A stretch of DNA of 64,000 bases, taken from NCBI GenBank assembly GCA_037013495.1, contig CM072809.1:8069001-8133000 (forward strand), written 5' to 3'. The position numbers and the translations under genes are program-made. Positions 1-11,191 of the stretch are shown one piece after another. The notes beneath the pieces were generated by a model. The model was not told the DNA's origin and ran no database searches. It worked only from the letters and a program-made list of their open reading frames with translations. The DNA is from Hippophae tibetana. Lineage: Eukaryota > Streptophyta > Magnoliopsida > Rosales > Elaeagnaceae. Every line of letters starts with the position of its first letter. Position 1 is the stretch's first letter.

Positions 1-7
1 ATGGTAG

Positions 8-1896
8 GTTTTGGGTATGGAAAGGGCTGATAGCATGGAGTTTGATGATCAGACACCGAACCCTGTTGTAGTTTTCATGCCTGAGGTACGAGTTTGTTTT
101 GAGGATCAACCTCCCTTCCCCCCACACAATAGAAAGCAAAAAAAGGAAAAAAGATTTATGCTGATATCTTATATACATGTGTAGGGTTCAAGAACACATA
201 TGGGAAGCACCATGAGACTAGGATCTCGAAGAACACTATTTCAGACGTCTGATTGTATTACTTCAAAACTGTATGTGGTTTATCTGGTACTTGTTCACGT
301 TTAAAGATACAATCAGCTAACAATCTGAGACTGCAAATTCCAATCGAGTTATCATTCACTTTTGTGAATGTATGTGTTCCATCTTGAGTTAATATGATGG
401 ACATTTCAGTTATGTTTGTCTACCAGGCTGTGTCAAAATCAGTTTAAACTATATAACCTCATATCTTTTACATGTTAAACTCAGCTGATAAAGTATCAAT
501 CTTTATACACATGTTGAAATCTGTACCTATTCTGGTGTTAGGTATCGTAATTCAGAGCACGTGGATGAACGACATCGACATAGATATGAGGTTTATCACA
601 TAATTTGACTAAAGTTGGAAAGAGATGTTTTACAGGGATATTTTTGCTTGGAGGAAGGTAAAGCTAAATATCTTAGCCCTCACTCCTTGCAGGTAAACCC
701 AGATGTTGTAGGAAGTCTTGAGGAGGGTGGTCTAAGATTTGTTGGGAGAGATGAAAGTGGAAAACGGATGGAGGTGGGTTATTCTTTGGTTTCATAAAAG
801 CTATCTTCTGTTTTTTTTAAATAGTAATATATGAAATTCCATTAAATTCTTAAGTCAAGTTCTCCGAAGAGATTACATCTGAACCTACAACATCAAACAA
901 GAAAGCAGGAAAAAAGAGGTCCACACTACCGCATACAAATTAATATATTTGGCTACAAAGTGTCAGCACAATTAGCTTCTCTAGTCCGATACTGAAAGGA
1001 GTAGCTTCTGTCCTTGGCCTCCATAATTCCTCAATCACTACCTCATCAGATACTAGACAGGAACCAGTATTATTAACGAGGATAATAGCCTGCAAGCTAT
1101 CTGATTCAAAGCACACATCATGCAAATCCTTTGTCATTTGCATATCTGCAAGCAAGCAACCATTGGACAAGCTATATAGCCCACATCACTTCTCCAATCT
1201 AGTTTCTAGCTACAATGTCCATCCCTATCTTCCCTGCTTCCATACAGATAGTAGCATCAATGTTGATTTTCAAAATGTCCCTTCCAGGCTTTTCAAGCTT
1301 TCTTCTGTTTTCCTTGCAGATTTTGGAGCTTCCAGGTCATACGTTCTATGTAGGAGTGCAATTTCATCCAGAATTCAAGTCCCGGCCAGGGAAACCCTCA
1401 GCTCTGTTCTTAGGTATATTGGTTTACTAGTAAGCTTCCTAGTCATCTCACTAACTACTGGATGTAATCAAGCATACCCTGACATGCATCATACTATTGC
1501 ATCATGAAATTGCATGTTAGTGTTCACCACCTTGTATTCATGTTTTTACCAATCTGAAATAACACGTAACCATAATGACCATAGATTATCGTTGTTTTTA
1601 GCTGATCTCCTCATTTTTCTCCTCCCAGTCTACATATTATATCCAACGGCCTATTATTTGAGCGAATGAAAAATCTAGGATAAGGAGGTTATCATTTTGC
1701 ACTTTAGAATCCTAGAAGATGTACGTGTGAATGAAACAAAAAGCTCCGTTAAATGAACCTTACTTTTTGGGCAACTTTAATAAATGAAGCATATAGAAAT
1801 CTATATAATATTTCCGCTGTCGCAATGTTAGGTCTTATATTGGCAGCAACAAGACAGCTGGAAACTTATCTTAGCAGGCATCGAATTGGATGTTGA
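8..1896 (+). CDS. CTPS: CTP synthase, C-terminal part (last six exons; 5' end outside window)
   Basis: CTP synthase makes CTP from UTP, ATP and glutamine, the last step of cytosolic pyrimidine nucleotide synthesis. Exons read as 8-85, 185-270, 542-590, 693-773, 1320-1413 and 1832-1896, all with GT-AG borders and consistent phase (exon 2 ends AAACT before GTATGT). They encode about 150 residues of the glutamine amidotransferase domain. Diagnostic stretches are [11 protein letters not shown] and [11 protein letters not shown] in exons 1-2, [13 protein letters not shown] across exons 3-4, and [21 protein letters not shown] in exons 5-6. HPE holds the His and Glu of the class I amidotransferase triad. 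The catalytic Cys would lie upstream, off the window. The protein ends RHRIGC after the conserved [13 protein letters not shown] segment. No frame break is visible, so the gene looks functional. Exon borders are inferred from splice signals and family similarity. Confidence 0.93.
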
Positions 1897-3707
1897 TGAC
1901 ATCGTGTGGGTCTTAGAAGCCACCATCATATTAATCTTTCAAGGTAACTCATCAGAGGGAGAAATATGGAATGTCTTTTAGATTACACAACGTTCCCTCT
2001 TTTCATGAACTGTGGCTTTTGGAGGTAAAATGAAACTCCCTTCTGGAGAAATTCTGTTATAGCATAGCACTCTGATTCTATATTTTATAAGAGTATTTCA
2101 CAAATAAGGTGGCGTCATGTGATTGGACATTGGCTTAGTAGGCACACATAAGTTTTGTATTGGCTAATGAAATTTTTACACCTCATTTGTGATGATCACA
2201 AATTTGTAATAAATACCATTTTCCATTTTCTGGTCTTGATTAAGACCATAAGGTGTTTCTCAGTCTTTAGTTATTATTGTTGATTGCCAAAGTCATTTTT
2301 GGGTGCATATTATCTTATTTCCGTTAGTGATTTAAAGGGGAGCCTTAGGGGATTTCTATCATTATACAAATTTTTTATTTTATTTTAAACGAGTTCAATT
2401 CTCTCGTCTCTTTGGTGTGGCATTTTGTGTCATTGATACGTTTTAAATATATAGGCAAAAGTGGTTGAAAATGTGAAACTTATAGCATAAAAAGTGGATA
2501 TTGTATCCATGTGTTTTACAATTACTGTTGACACATACATGATGACACATATAGTAATACAATAAAATGAAAAATAATTCTTAAATGTAATATATTGTAT
2601 GTTTCTTGTTAATCATAATTGTCGTAGTTGTTTACATGTATCATATTTTTTTTGTTCTTTTTTTATAAAAATAAATTTCAATATTATTGTGTTCCATTAC
2701 GTGTATACAATGATCTCAAAAATGGGATGAATTGCTGCCATTTTAACTCACTCTAGCGGCGTATGATTCGAAAGATCCAAATCTGTATAGAAGAATATGT
2801 GATAATCAGATATCATTTCGACCGGCATGAAACTTTTGTAGTTCATTATTTCCAATAACTACAAGAATTTGACCACATTAAAGTCAAGGGTAACGCCAGT
2901 AAAATGATTTATTCTCTGTCCTCTTAATACGGAGATTCTTTGAACATTTATTTTGACTCGATCTATGGGTTATATCTCAGTTAAATGATTGTGTAATTGA
3001 CTAGATTATAAAATGCGCTTTTTTTTTGTTAAATTAATGTGATCTTTGTAATTAGAGTTCAACATATTTTTGGACAAACTAAATATTTCACAGCCTAGCA
3101 AAAGCGCACAAGATTTTTTTTTCCTTTCTCGCTTAAACAACATATGCCAACTAAATGGTATGTAACTTTATTAGGGAAAAAAAATTGTAAATGACTACAT
3201 TGTGAAATACATACTTCTTTGATTGTTAAGCTAATATAATTTTAAGCGTATAAGTTCAAAATAGTTTAAATATTATAAAATGGATCTCAAAAATGAAAGA
3301 AAAAAGATTGACAAGAATTATAAGCTGTAAAGCAACGTACTCGCTTGCCAGCTGAATATATGTCGTTTCGTTTTGGCTTCTTTCTAAGCACGTAGCTTAT
3401 CATCTTTTTTTAATTAAGTTGGTAGCTGAAGCACTTTTCTTTTCTTTCCTTTTCATTTTTTGTTTTTTTACAGAAGCAGTTATGATACTCTTAATCACAA
3501 AGTAAGATAAAAACTAATCAAAACTCTAATTCTTATTTATAAGATGGTATACAACAAAATCAATCTCAATGGAAGCTTTGGGTACGTGTCATCTACAAAT
3601 GCCGCAACGCCTCTTTTAACAAATAAAGAAAGGAAAAATGCTCTGAACAAGTCAATTAATTGAGAAGGAAAAAAGGCAAAACAACCACCAGGTCGGAGGA
3701 TAAGCAC
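1897..3707. other. CTP synthase 3' UTR, then intergenic DNA between convergent genes
   Basis: The first about 330 bases are probably the CTP synthase 3' UTR; an AATAAA signal lies near 2208-2213. The rest is AT-rich intergenic DNA up to the end of the convergent DUF761 gene. I see no reading frame, RNA gene or clear repeat in it. Confidence 0.55.
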
Positions 3708-4307
3708 TCAACTGCTGCTTGCTTCTCTCTTTGGAGTCTCATTGTATTGGAAATACGAAATCTGTCTTTGTAGCTTCATTTGCTCGTAAAATTTAGCTAT
3801 AAACTCTTCAGCTTTATCATCGATGTTTTTCTCTAAACAAAGCTGCATTTGCTCTTCACAAATCATCTCTGATTCACATTTCTGTTCATAAGGAAGATGA
3901 TCTTCCTCTTGTTCAAGATCTCTACCTTTTAGAAAACTCTTCCTGGCATTGACATCATAACAAGCGACATTGTTGCTATTGTTGTATAGATCGACATCAA
4001 AATCATAATCAAAATCAACCTGAGAATTAAAGCAAGGAATATGAGGTATGTGGAAGCGCATAGAAGCAGGACGGTTCATTTTGACATGGATAATGGGAGT
4101 CTTGTCGAAGGAAAGCTCGCGCTCAAAGTAGTAATTGATTTTGTTGTGTGGAGTGTTGGAATGGCCAAGGCTCTTGATGAATTTAGGAACCAATTTTAAG
4201 TCCGTCATTAGACGGCGTTTGAAAACACCACCTTTGCGAGCCCATAACAATGCCAATCTCAATATGTTCCACGCTCTACGAGCTACGTCACTATTTTTCT
4301 TGGGCAT
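3708..4307 (-). CDS. DUF761 (cotton fibre expressed protein family) protein, 199 aa
   Basis: Intronless gene on the minus strand. The first ATG of the open frame would give 27 extra hydrophobic residues. I chose the internal ATG at 4307 because MPKKNSDVARRAWNILRLAL resembles the usual start of this family and lies at a sensible distance from the TATA box at 4451-4460. The N-terminal third is basic and helical. The middle is acidic and asparagine-rich with an FDYDFDVDLY stretch. The C-terminus carries the DUF761 signature IDDKAEEFIAKFYEQMKLQR (about residues 162-181), followed by QISYFQYNE. The family is plant-specific and some members respond to elicitors, but no biochemical activity is established. 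It is one of two DUF761 genes here, in divergent orientation to the one at 10063. Family assignment is secure; function is unknown. Confidence 0.88.
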   Translation of the reverse strand: MPKKNSDVARRAWNILRLALLWARKGGVFKRRLMTDLKLVPKFIKSLGHSNTPHNKINYYFERELSFDKTPIIHVKMNRPASMRFHIPHIPCFNSQVDFDYDFDVDLYNNSNNVACYDVNARKSFLKGRDLEQEEDHLPYEQKCESEMICEEQMQLCLEKNIDDKAEEFIAKFYEQMKLQRQISYFQYNETPKREASSS

Positions 4308-4450
4308 TTTTATTTTGTTTTCTTGTAGATAAGACCTTTCAAGAAAAAGTAGAAAAAAAAGGAAAGAAATAATTGTTCGCTGGATCAATTTTAGAAGCTG
4401 CTTTTTGGAATTGGGATTTTCATGTGTAGAAGAAAGGGAGGTGGGAGTGC

Positions 4451-4460
4451 TTTTTATATG
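4451..4460 (-). promoter_or_regulatory. TATA box of the minus-strand DUF761 gene
   Basis: On the minus strand the sequence reads CATATAAAAA, about 145 bases upstream of the chosen ATG. The predicted transcription start is near 4420-4430, and the leader would contain GAAAATCCC and a purine-rich run. Confidence 0.5.
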
Positions 4461-4469
4461 TTGGAGAAT

Positions 4470-6499
4470 CTTGTATTCTTAAGTTTTGAACGCGGTGCGC
4501 TGGAGAGACGGGCAAGTTATTGCTTTTTTTTTTTATGGATGTTTTCAATATTAAAATATTGATTTTATAACTATTTTTAATATAATTTGAATTATATATA
4601 TTTTAGTGAGTGTTATTTTAAATTAATTACATATAGTATAATCAAATTATAAATAAATATATTTAACATAATAACAGTATAATTGTAATTAAAAGCCTTT
4701 ATTTATCACCATGATATCCATAGCTTATTTGAAGCATTAATTTATATAATTTTTAATGAAATAATACTTAGTGTGTTTTAATATATGATTTAAAATAAAA
4801 TAAAAAAATAGAGTTTTATCGCGTAACATTAATTGAACTATTTATAATTTGCACAATTTACAATGTTTTTGTGTCCCATCAAAAGTAAATTATACATTTA
4901 ATTTAATTATTAAATATATTATTTACTTTTATCTGTTTGTAATAATTTAGATCGAATAATAATAGTACGAAATTTGATTATTAAAGAATTGTGCTTCCTA
5001 ACAACATCACTAGTGTGAAAATGTGAAAAGTGAGGATGGTGGGCCCTAAAGGAAGGGACCCGGTTGTACCGTACGCGGTAGCAAACAACTAACCAGGCTG
5101 GAGAGTGGAGCTGCTGTCTTTTGTTTTATATATTACAATTTGCTGCAACAGAGAATGAATGTCTAGGCGCCTCTCTAGCTTAGAAACGAAACCATTGGAA
5201 TATAATAAAACAAAATATGAGTTTAAGCCAGTTTTCTATGATAGTTCTTTGAACTTTGGTTTCAAAATTAGAAATTAATTTCTTAGATAAAATAATTGCA
5301 ATTACTTTATAAAACCTTAGCGTTTCTGTTGAAGCCTGCTCATTAAATATGTTAAATAAACTTTAATTATATATATATATATATATTCTGTGAGAAAACA
5401 AAAAAAAAACTTAAAATCAGAAAATTAGTACAGCTAATTCTAATAAAAAAGAAAAATAGATAAATAGACTTTTTAAACTCTAAAGTACATCGTCTTTGAG
5501 TTTTGAAAAGTCTAAGGGAATGTGTTTTTTTTTTTTACCAATTTTGTTTTTAATTTTTAATTTTTTAACCTAGTGTTTAAAATAAATATTGTTTGATAAT
5601 TAATTTTATTTTTAAATTTAAAATTATGATCCATTTATTATTATTTTTAAAATTTATTTAAAAATAAATAAATTTTAAGTTCATTTTTTATTTCATTGAT
5701 TAATTTTAAATTTATTTATTATAGCTTAAGGAAAAATAAAAGGAAATTTTTACTTAATTTTTTTTAACTATATTTAAAAACATAACACTATTTAAAAAAA
5801 CACAAAAAAAAATGATTACATAATGTTCCCTAAGTAATAGTTATCATTTTATAAAAATGCTCATTAGTAAAATTCAAAGAAATTGTTAGTTGACCTGAAT
5901 ACAATTTCATGTAAAAAAATCTTGGGGGAGTGGGATAGTAAAATAATCTTTGATATAAATATATAATTTATTAACAAAAATATTATCATAAACATAAAAT
6001 AAATATATGATATATCTTTATTATAATAATATCATTATCCTTAATTAACTATAAGTTAAATACCAATATATTAAATTCTGATGTTTTTTGTTCGTTATGA
6101 AGTCCATTTATATTACAGAAGTTTATTTAAATTTTCATCTTTAAAACTTTTTGATGTTTAATTAATTTCTTCCATCTTCCTTTTACTTTTCTCGTTACCT
6201 ATTTTTTTTAAGGATATCTCGAAATTATAAATTAAATAAACTAATTATTTTTATTAAAATTAGTATATTATAATCACCTTTTTATTATATTTTGTACATT
6301 TTAATAATATTTTTTTATCAATTCTCATCTTTTAGATATTTTTTATTAAAAAACTTAAATCTAATATAATTAAACTTTACTAAAGTTAGTTGGTAGATGT
6401 TTAAATAAAACAATGTCTGAAAAAATAAAAAAATATAATGATCCAAATTAATCTAAAATAACTAAAGTATATATAAATATAACAATAAGATGATTAAAT
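4470..6499. other. AT-rich intergenic DNA
   Basis: No reading frame is supported. Content is mostly A/T runs with a short (AT)n tract at about 5366-5387. A more balanced island at about 5020-5190 shows no recognisable coding or RNA feature. Confidence 0.5.
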
Positions 6500-7900
6500 T
6501 ATGGAGAGATTATAGTGTGTAGAGTTTTACATAAAAGTTTGAAATGTTAATAATAATAACATCTTTTATTCATCTTATTAAAAAGATATATATAGTACCT
6601 CCTATACAAGTATTGATGTCACATTATCAAGCATTATTTTTGAGGTGTCATAGTACATAAAAATAGCTCTATATGTAATTAGGTCGTTGATGTCCTCAGG
6701 CCACCATATACGAGCTATTTGAGGTCTTGTATGTAAAGGTAACTAAGGTCGTTAAGGTGTTTTATTCAATAATTGGATTAACGTTTTTACTTAGGTCAGG
6801 TCTTGATTATTGTGAATAATTTACAATACATGACTTATCTTTTATCCTCAAGTAGACTCATCGTATCCATGGCCATTTGGAAGTGAAGAATATGAGCCAT
6901 TGATTTTTTTGTCCCCTTATAGGCGAGACATTTGGGGACAGTGAATTTTAATGGCAATGTTGTAAACTTCAAGGCATTTGAGAAAGGTGATATTCTGATC
7001 ATACACAATTTTAATGTCGTTCCAAGGTTTTAACTTTTCCTATCCTTTAAACTGACCATCCATTTTTGCCCACATTTTCTACTCCATTTCTCTAAATTTT
7101 CTTCAAAGATACCGCTTGAATCATTGGGTGGTGTTAGGAATCCTGTGGTAGTAGCATTTCTCAAACCCAAACATGTTGGGAGTGAATGGGGCAGACATGC
7201 CAAATGTTCATGAGTCAATGGGTTCATGCATGCGACAAGGAGTAGTACATGATGCATGCCTTCTCCTAGGATGGTGGCTGCCAAATACAAGGATATTAGG
7301 AGTATGGAAGGAACTTTTCACCTTCGAATGATCCTCATGCACCAACCTAGACCTAAGTTCCTTGTTATCTCTTTGAGATTTAACAAACGCTTATTGCAGT
7401 TCAGTTATCTATCTTTGAAGACTCTTCAACATGGTGTCCTTTTCAAGAGATGTACTTTCAAAGCTATAACTTATCGAACTTGTAGGTCGTGGAGTTGTCC
7501 TAGTTGGTATGGTCGTGTTATGGCGAGATAAGGGTTGGCCGCTTTCATTAATTAAGGGTCATACGTGACCCAATTCGTGATTATCATGCGATGTCATGAT
7601 TAGCGTGGAGCAATACATGTGGTCATTGAGATCAAATTCTAGAGTTAGGTGAGCGAGACTATTAGTCTACTCGGTATGGAATGACAGGTTGACCATATTG
7701 AGCAGAGTTATTTTTTCATGGTATAAAATACAAGATCTCAAATACTAAGGACTAAAAAGACTTAAAATACTACTGTAGGAGCCAATTGTTTGGAGAGATT
7801 CTAATATATTAAGATTTTAGAGAGAATTTTAAATTATTATTAATGATTAGATCATTTATTAATCTCACTAATAAGATATATATAACACATACTAGATAGA
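6500..7900. mobile_element. Possible decayed LTR-type element or diverged repeat pair
   Basis: Two segments, about 6500-6680 and 7790-7975, share the same order of words: TGGAGAGATT, a TTAATAATAA-type run, CATTTATTAATCTCA or CTTTTATTCATCTTA, AAGATATATATA, and later TTTTGAG then TATCATA or TGTCATA. The DNA between them is less AT-rich than its surroundings and holds short broken frames (7030-7290 minus, 7256-7531 plus) with no domain I can name. The layout fits two old LTRs around a non-autonomous interior, but I found no clear primer-binding site or target duplication. Confidence 0.3.
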
Positions 7901-8907
7901 TGTAGAGGTTGCAATCATAAGCGCTAATTTTGAGCTATCATAATATATAAAATTAGGTTGATATATCCAAACCGTCATTTACTAGTTGTTTTAGGTTTTC
8001 TATACAAAGATGAATGATTATACTTTCGTCATATGAGTTAGATACATCATATCGTTAGGATCAAATACTTATACTTGAATAATAACAAATATACATAAAT
8101 TTAAAATAAAATATCAATATATTCAATTTTTTCAAAATAAATTAACCCAAATACACCTATTTCTCTTTTCTTTTTTTTCTTTTTAATTATTTGGAGCCTC
8201 GGGTTTTCATTTATTGTCATGTTCATTCAAAATCCCAACAATGAACAGAGACGGAGTTAACTTAAGGCTTCTAATAGTACTATCAAGTATCGTCCATTAA
8301 AAAGTGATAAAATAAAAAATAAACACGAGAATAACGATAGTCTTCTATAGTTAAATTATTTTTAATATATCAAAACTTTGATCAAGTTAACACACATATA
8401 TCAGAAAATAATTGGAGTACCTTAAAAATAATTTGGCAGAAATATTGACTTTTCTTTTTCTGTACTTTAATGTATTTAGTGCTTCAAATGAAATTTAAAT
8501 ATACTAGTTTTGTAAGAAATAAATAATGGTTCACACTTTTAAAGTTTAGACATATACTAAATTGAATCTATTAAAAAGGAAAACCTCAAATTGTGACTAA
8601 ACCAACCAAAACATGTAAATGAACTATTAAAAATAAAATAGAACTAATTGTAATTTAATAATATTTTAATGTTTAAATATATACAATATCTAAGTTAAAA
8701 CATCAATTAATGTTATTATTTTTAAAAAAATTAAAAATTAACATAACACCCATAGGCTGGCGGAATTAAGAATTCGTTTTAGGGCATTGCTAGTTTGCTG
8801 ATGCTAACAAGAAACGACAGATGCGAGGAAGGTCCCGCATCTAATTGTTGTAAAATAAAAAAAAAGGCAAAATAATTATCTTATTAAAAAAGTTGTCACT
8901 TTTTAGA

Positions 8908-9136
8908 TACTATAACTTTTTTTAAATTAAAAAATATGTTATTTAGTTATTTTAATTAGAAAAATATTGTTCTTTCAACTCTAATTTAAAATTTATATAT
9001 GATTTAAATATGATTTTTATAATAAATAAAAGACTAAGAATATTTTTCTCCTACTATAACTTTTTTAAAATTAAAAAATATGTTATCTAGTTATTTTAAT
9101 TAGAAAAATATTGTTCTTTCAACTCTAATTTAAAAT
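8908..9136. repeat. Direct repeat, two copies of about 85 bp
   Basis: Copies at 8908-8992 and 9052-9136 are nearly identical, sharing for example AAAAATATTGTTCTTTCAAC. They are separated by about 60 bp of AT-rich DNA. This looks like a local duplication with no coding content. Confidence 0.75.
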
Positions 9137-9293
9137 GAATAAACAATCTTTTTTAGATCTAAAAAACTAATTTTTAACCTAAAATGACTAAACAATCTAT
9201 TTTTGAATTAAAAGACTAATTCTTTAATAGTAAAAGATTAAAAAACACATATATAAAATTCGTGTATTAAATAATGAGTTAACTTATCACGAT

Positions 9294-9320
9294 AATATAT
9301 ATATATATATATATATATAT
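9294..9320. repeat. (AT)n microsatellite
   Basis: An uninterrupted AT dinucleotide run in intergenic DNA. Confidence 0.9.
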
Positions 9321-9756
9321 GTCATCCTACAATTAATTCAAGTAAAACTTAATACCAATACATATAACATTAATCACATCACATGGATTGCGTGGGAAAT
9401 TTTCCGAGACCTGACGGCTGATATATTTTTTTTTTACGGTTGATTTAACAAAACAAAATTCTCAATAAGGATGAAGATTTGTAAACACGTGCCATTTCAA
9501 AAATGGAAAATAGCTGTTTTGGAAGCCATGGTTAAGTAACAGAGTAACACCAAAGACAAACACAAAGACAGAAAAAGAAATAGTTTTGACCAATTCATAT
9601 GAAGAAAAAAACAATCATCCAATAAACTGACTATTCTTTTTTCCCACAATTTTTTGCCAACTTCCCGATTTATTTGCCCAAAAACACCGCTCCAAGTTCT
9701 CCCTACACATCCCAACACCAAACAGCCCGCCATTTCCTTGCATTTGTTACGAACCT

Positions 9757-9791
9757 CCCATCCCTTCCCTTCCCTTCCCTTCCCTTCCCTT
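9757..9791 (+). repeat. (TTCCC)n microsatellite in the DUF761 upstream region
   Basis: About seven copies of the pentamer CCCTT, 110-150 bases upstream of the TATA box of the plus-strand DUF761 gene. Pyrimidine-rich tracts are common in plant promoters; no specific role is implied. Confidence 0.85.
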
Positions 9792-9900
9792 ATATTTATC
9801 CTTTAAAAATATTAAACTTGTACCTTTCAATCCTAATCTCTATATATAATCAGTAATTCAAAAAGAAAATTCACCTTACGACCATCCAAATAATAATCAC

Positions 9901-9910
9901 TCTATAAATA
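9901..9910 (+). promoter_or_regulatory. TATA box of the plus-strand DUF761 gene
   Basis: TCTATAAATA is followed about 25-35 bases later by a CT-rich stretch (9929-9946), typical of a plant transcription start. The 5' leader would be about 125 nt. Confidence 0.55.
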
Positions 9911-9955
9911 TTGGTTCATTTCAACTCTCTCTCTCACCCCCTTGTTATCTCACCC

Positions 9956-10052
9956 TGCTCTTGAGGGCAGGGGAGATAATAAGGCCTTTAGTTACTTTAT
10001 TAATTAGTTCTCTCTCTATATATATATAGTTAGTGCTCTTGAGGGCAGGGGA
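9956..10052 (+). repeat. Repeated 19-mer in the 5' leader of the DUF761 gene
   Basis: TGCTCTTGAGGGCAGGGGA occurs exactly at 9956-9974 and again at 10034-10052, in the same orientation and 78 bases apart. Both copies are followed by GATAATAA or ATAATC. Both lie between the predicted transcription start and the ATG at 10063, so they would be in the mRNA leader. Confidence 0.85.
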
Positions 10053-10062
10053 ATAATCATTC

Positions 10063-10602
10063 ATGGAGCAAACACCAATTTTTATTACCACCAACGACAA
10101 GAAGCAAATTGATAATCCTCATGGTCTGCCCCAAAAGGCAAAGAAACGAGGGGCTTTACAACTCCTCAGAGTTGTATTGCTTGTGTTAAAGCGTCCTTCG
10201 TCGAAATCAAAGTCAGTAGAGATGGCCTCAAGGAGTACTTGGAGGCGACTTGTAGACTCAATGCGTCATTTTCACCTCCAAAGCAATAAGACACCTCCTA
10301 CTTCCATTCAAGCCGTACCTATCAACTCTCCCCTGAGCGAACACTTCATGTCTCCTTACGAGTCCAATTCGTTGTCCGCCTCCTCCTCCACACCCTCTTT
10401 TGAAGGCTTGACCAACAGTTATGCCTCTGCAAACAACCTTCGGGAGCTTGATGGCCTTGAGCCCATTGAGGACCTTGACGAGGAGTTTGTGTACGATGGT
10501 GATGGTGGGGATGATATGATTGATCAGAAAGCAGAGGAATTCATCGCTATGTTTTACAATCAGATAAAGCAACAGACCATGAATTCAACTGATCGGGATT
10601 AA
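10063..10602 (+). CDS. DUF761 (cotton fibre expressed protein family) protein, 179 aa
   Basis: Single-exon gene. The N-terminal part is basic with a short hydrophobic segment (LQLLRVVLLVL, about residues 33-43). It is followed by a WRRLVDSMRHFHLQSN block, a serine- and proline-rich middle, and an acidic stretch (EDLDEEFVYDGDGGDD). The C-terminal DUF761 signature is MIDQKAEEFIAMFYNQIKQQ (residues 152-171). The start is the first ATG after the predicted leader and matches the family's length. It is divergent to the other DUF761 gene, shares little outside the C-terminal motif and the basic N-terminus, and is probably an old paralogue. Function is unknown. The duplicated 19-mer just upstream of the ATG is unusual and may affect expression; that is inference. 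Confidence 0.87.
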   Translation: MEQTPIFITTNDKKQIDNPHGLPQKAKKRGALQLLRVVLLVLKRPSSKSKSVEMASRSTWRRLVDSMRHFHLQSNKTPPTSIQAVPINSPLSEHFMSPYESNSLSASSSTPSFEGLTNSYASANNLRELDGLEPIEDLDEEFVYDGDGGDDMIDQKAEEFIAMFYNQIKQQTMNSTDRD

Positions 10603-11039
10603 TTAGAACGAAACGATGAGGATCAATCCATGGTTAGAAATATAACAAGGCTTAATCATTTTGGGAAATTATTTAATTAATTGTTGTTTGAACATGTGTT
10701 AATATTGGACAATTAATTATGATTTAGCTACCCTACATGCATCCACATAAACCACTATATATAAGATTGGCCTATTGGGGTCATTCAAATACATACTATA
10801 ACTTCTGAATATTTAGATTTAGTTAATAAGTCAGTCTTGACCATTACATTTATTTTGATAAATATACAACATACATGAATAGTGGATGAATGTAAGATAC
10901 ACATGCTGCAAGATAGAATTTTTCATAACATTGGCTCTAAATTTAATTTCATTACCTCGTTCTTTCTATTATTTGGGTGTTCGAACACATTCACTAATTC
11001 TTGAAACTGAATTACTTAAATCTACAGGATTTTTTTGAA
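10603..11039. other. Intergenic DNA, DUF761 3' flank
   Basis: Probable 3' UTR and downstream spacer. No gene is seen before the target-site duplication of Copia-1. Confidence 0.5.
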
Positions 11040-11044
11040 CAATT

Positions 11045-11190
11045 TGTCAAAATATTTTTTTTGTTCGAATCTTTTATGTATAAGAGTATCGGTATTTGTA
11101 TACAGAAAAAAAAACCTAAACATTATTATCTGTTACATTATTGCATTGTCGTCTGCTTGTTGTCTACCACACTACTAACACACGCAAACA
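11045..11190 (-). repeat. Copia-1 3' LTR
   Basis: Read on the plus strand it runs from TGTCAAAATATT to ACACACGCAAACA, so it has TG...CA ends. It aligns with 16197-16364 through TTTTATGTATAAGAGTAT, TGTATAC and TCTGCTTGTTGTCT. On the minus strand it is preceded by CTTGAGTGAGAG (11191-11202), a degraded polypurine tract. Confidence 0.85.
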
Positions 11191-11191
11191 C

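Noticed and set aside
940-1170. 76-codon minus-strand frame in the CTP synthase intron
   Set aside because: No family resemblance; it may be a relic of an inserted coding fragment, but nothing supports a gene.
1163-1507. 114-codon plus-strand frame overlapping the CTP synthase gene
   Set aside because: It runs across an intron and exon 5 of CTP synthase in another phase; only the 1320-1413 exon is real.
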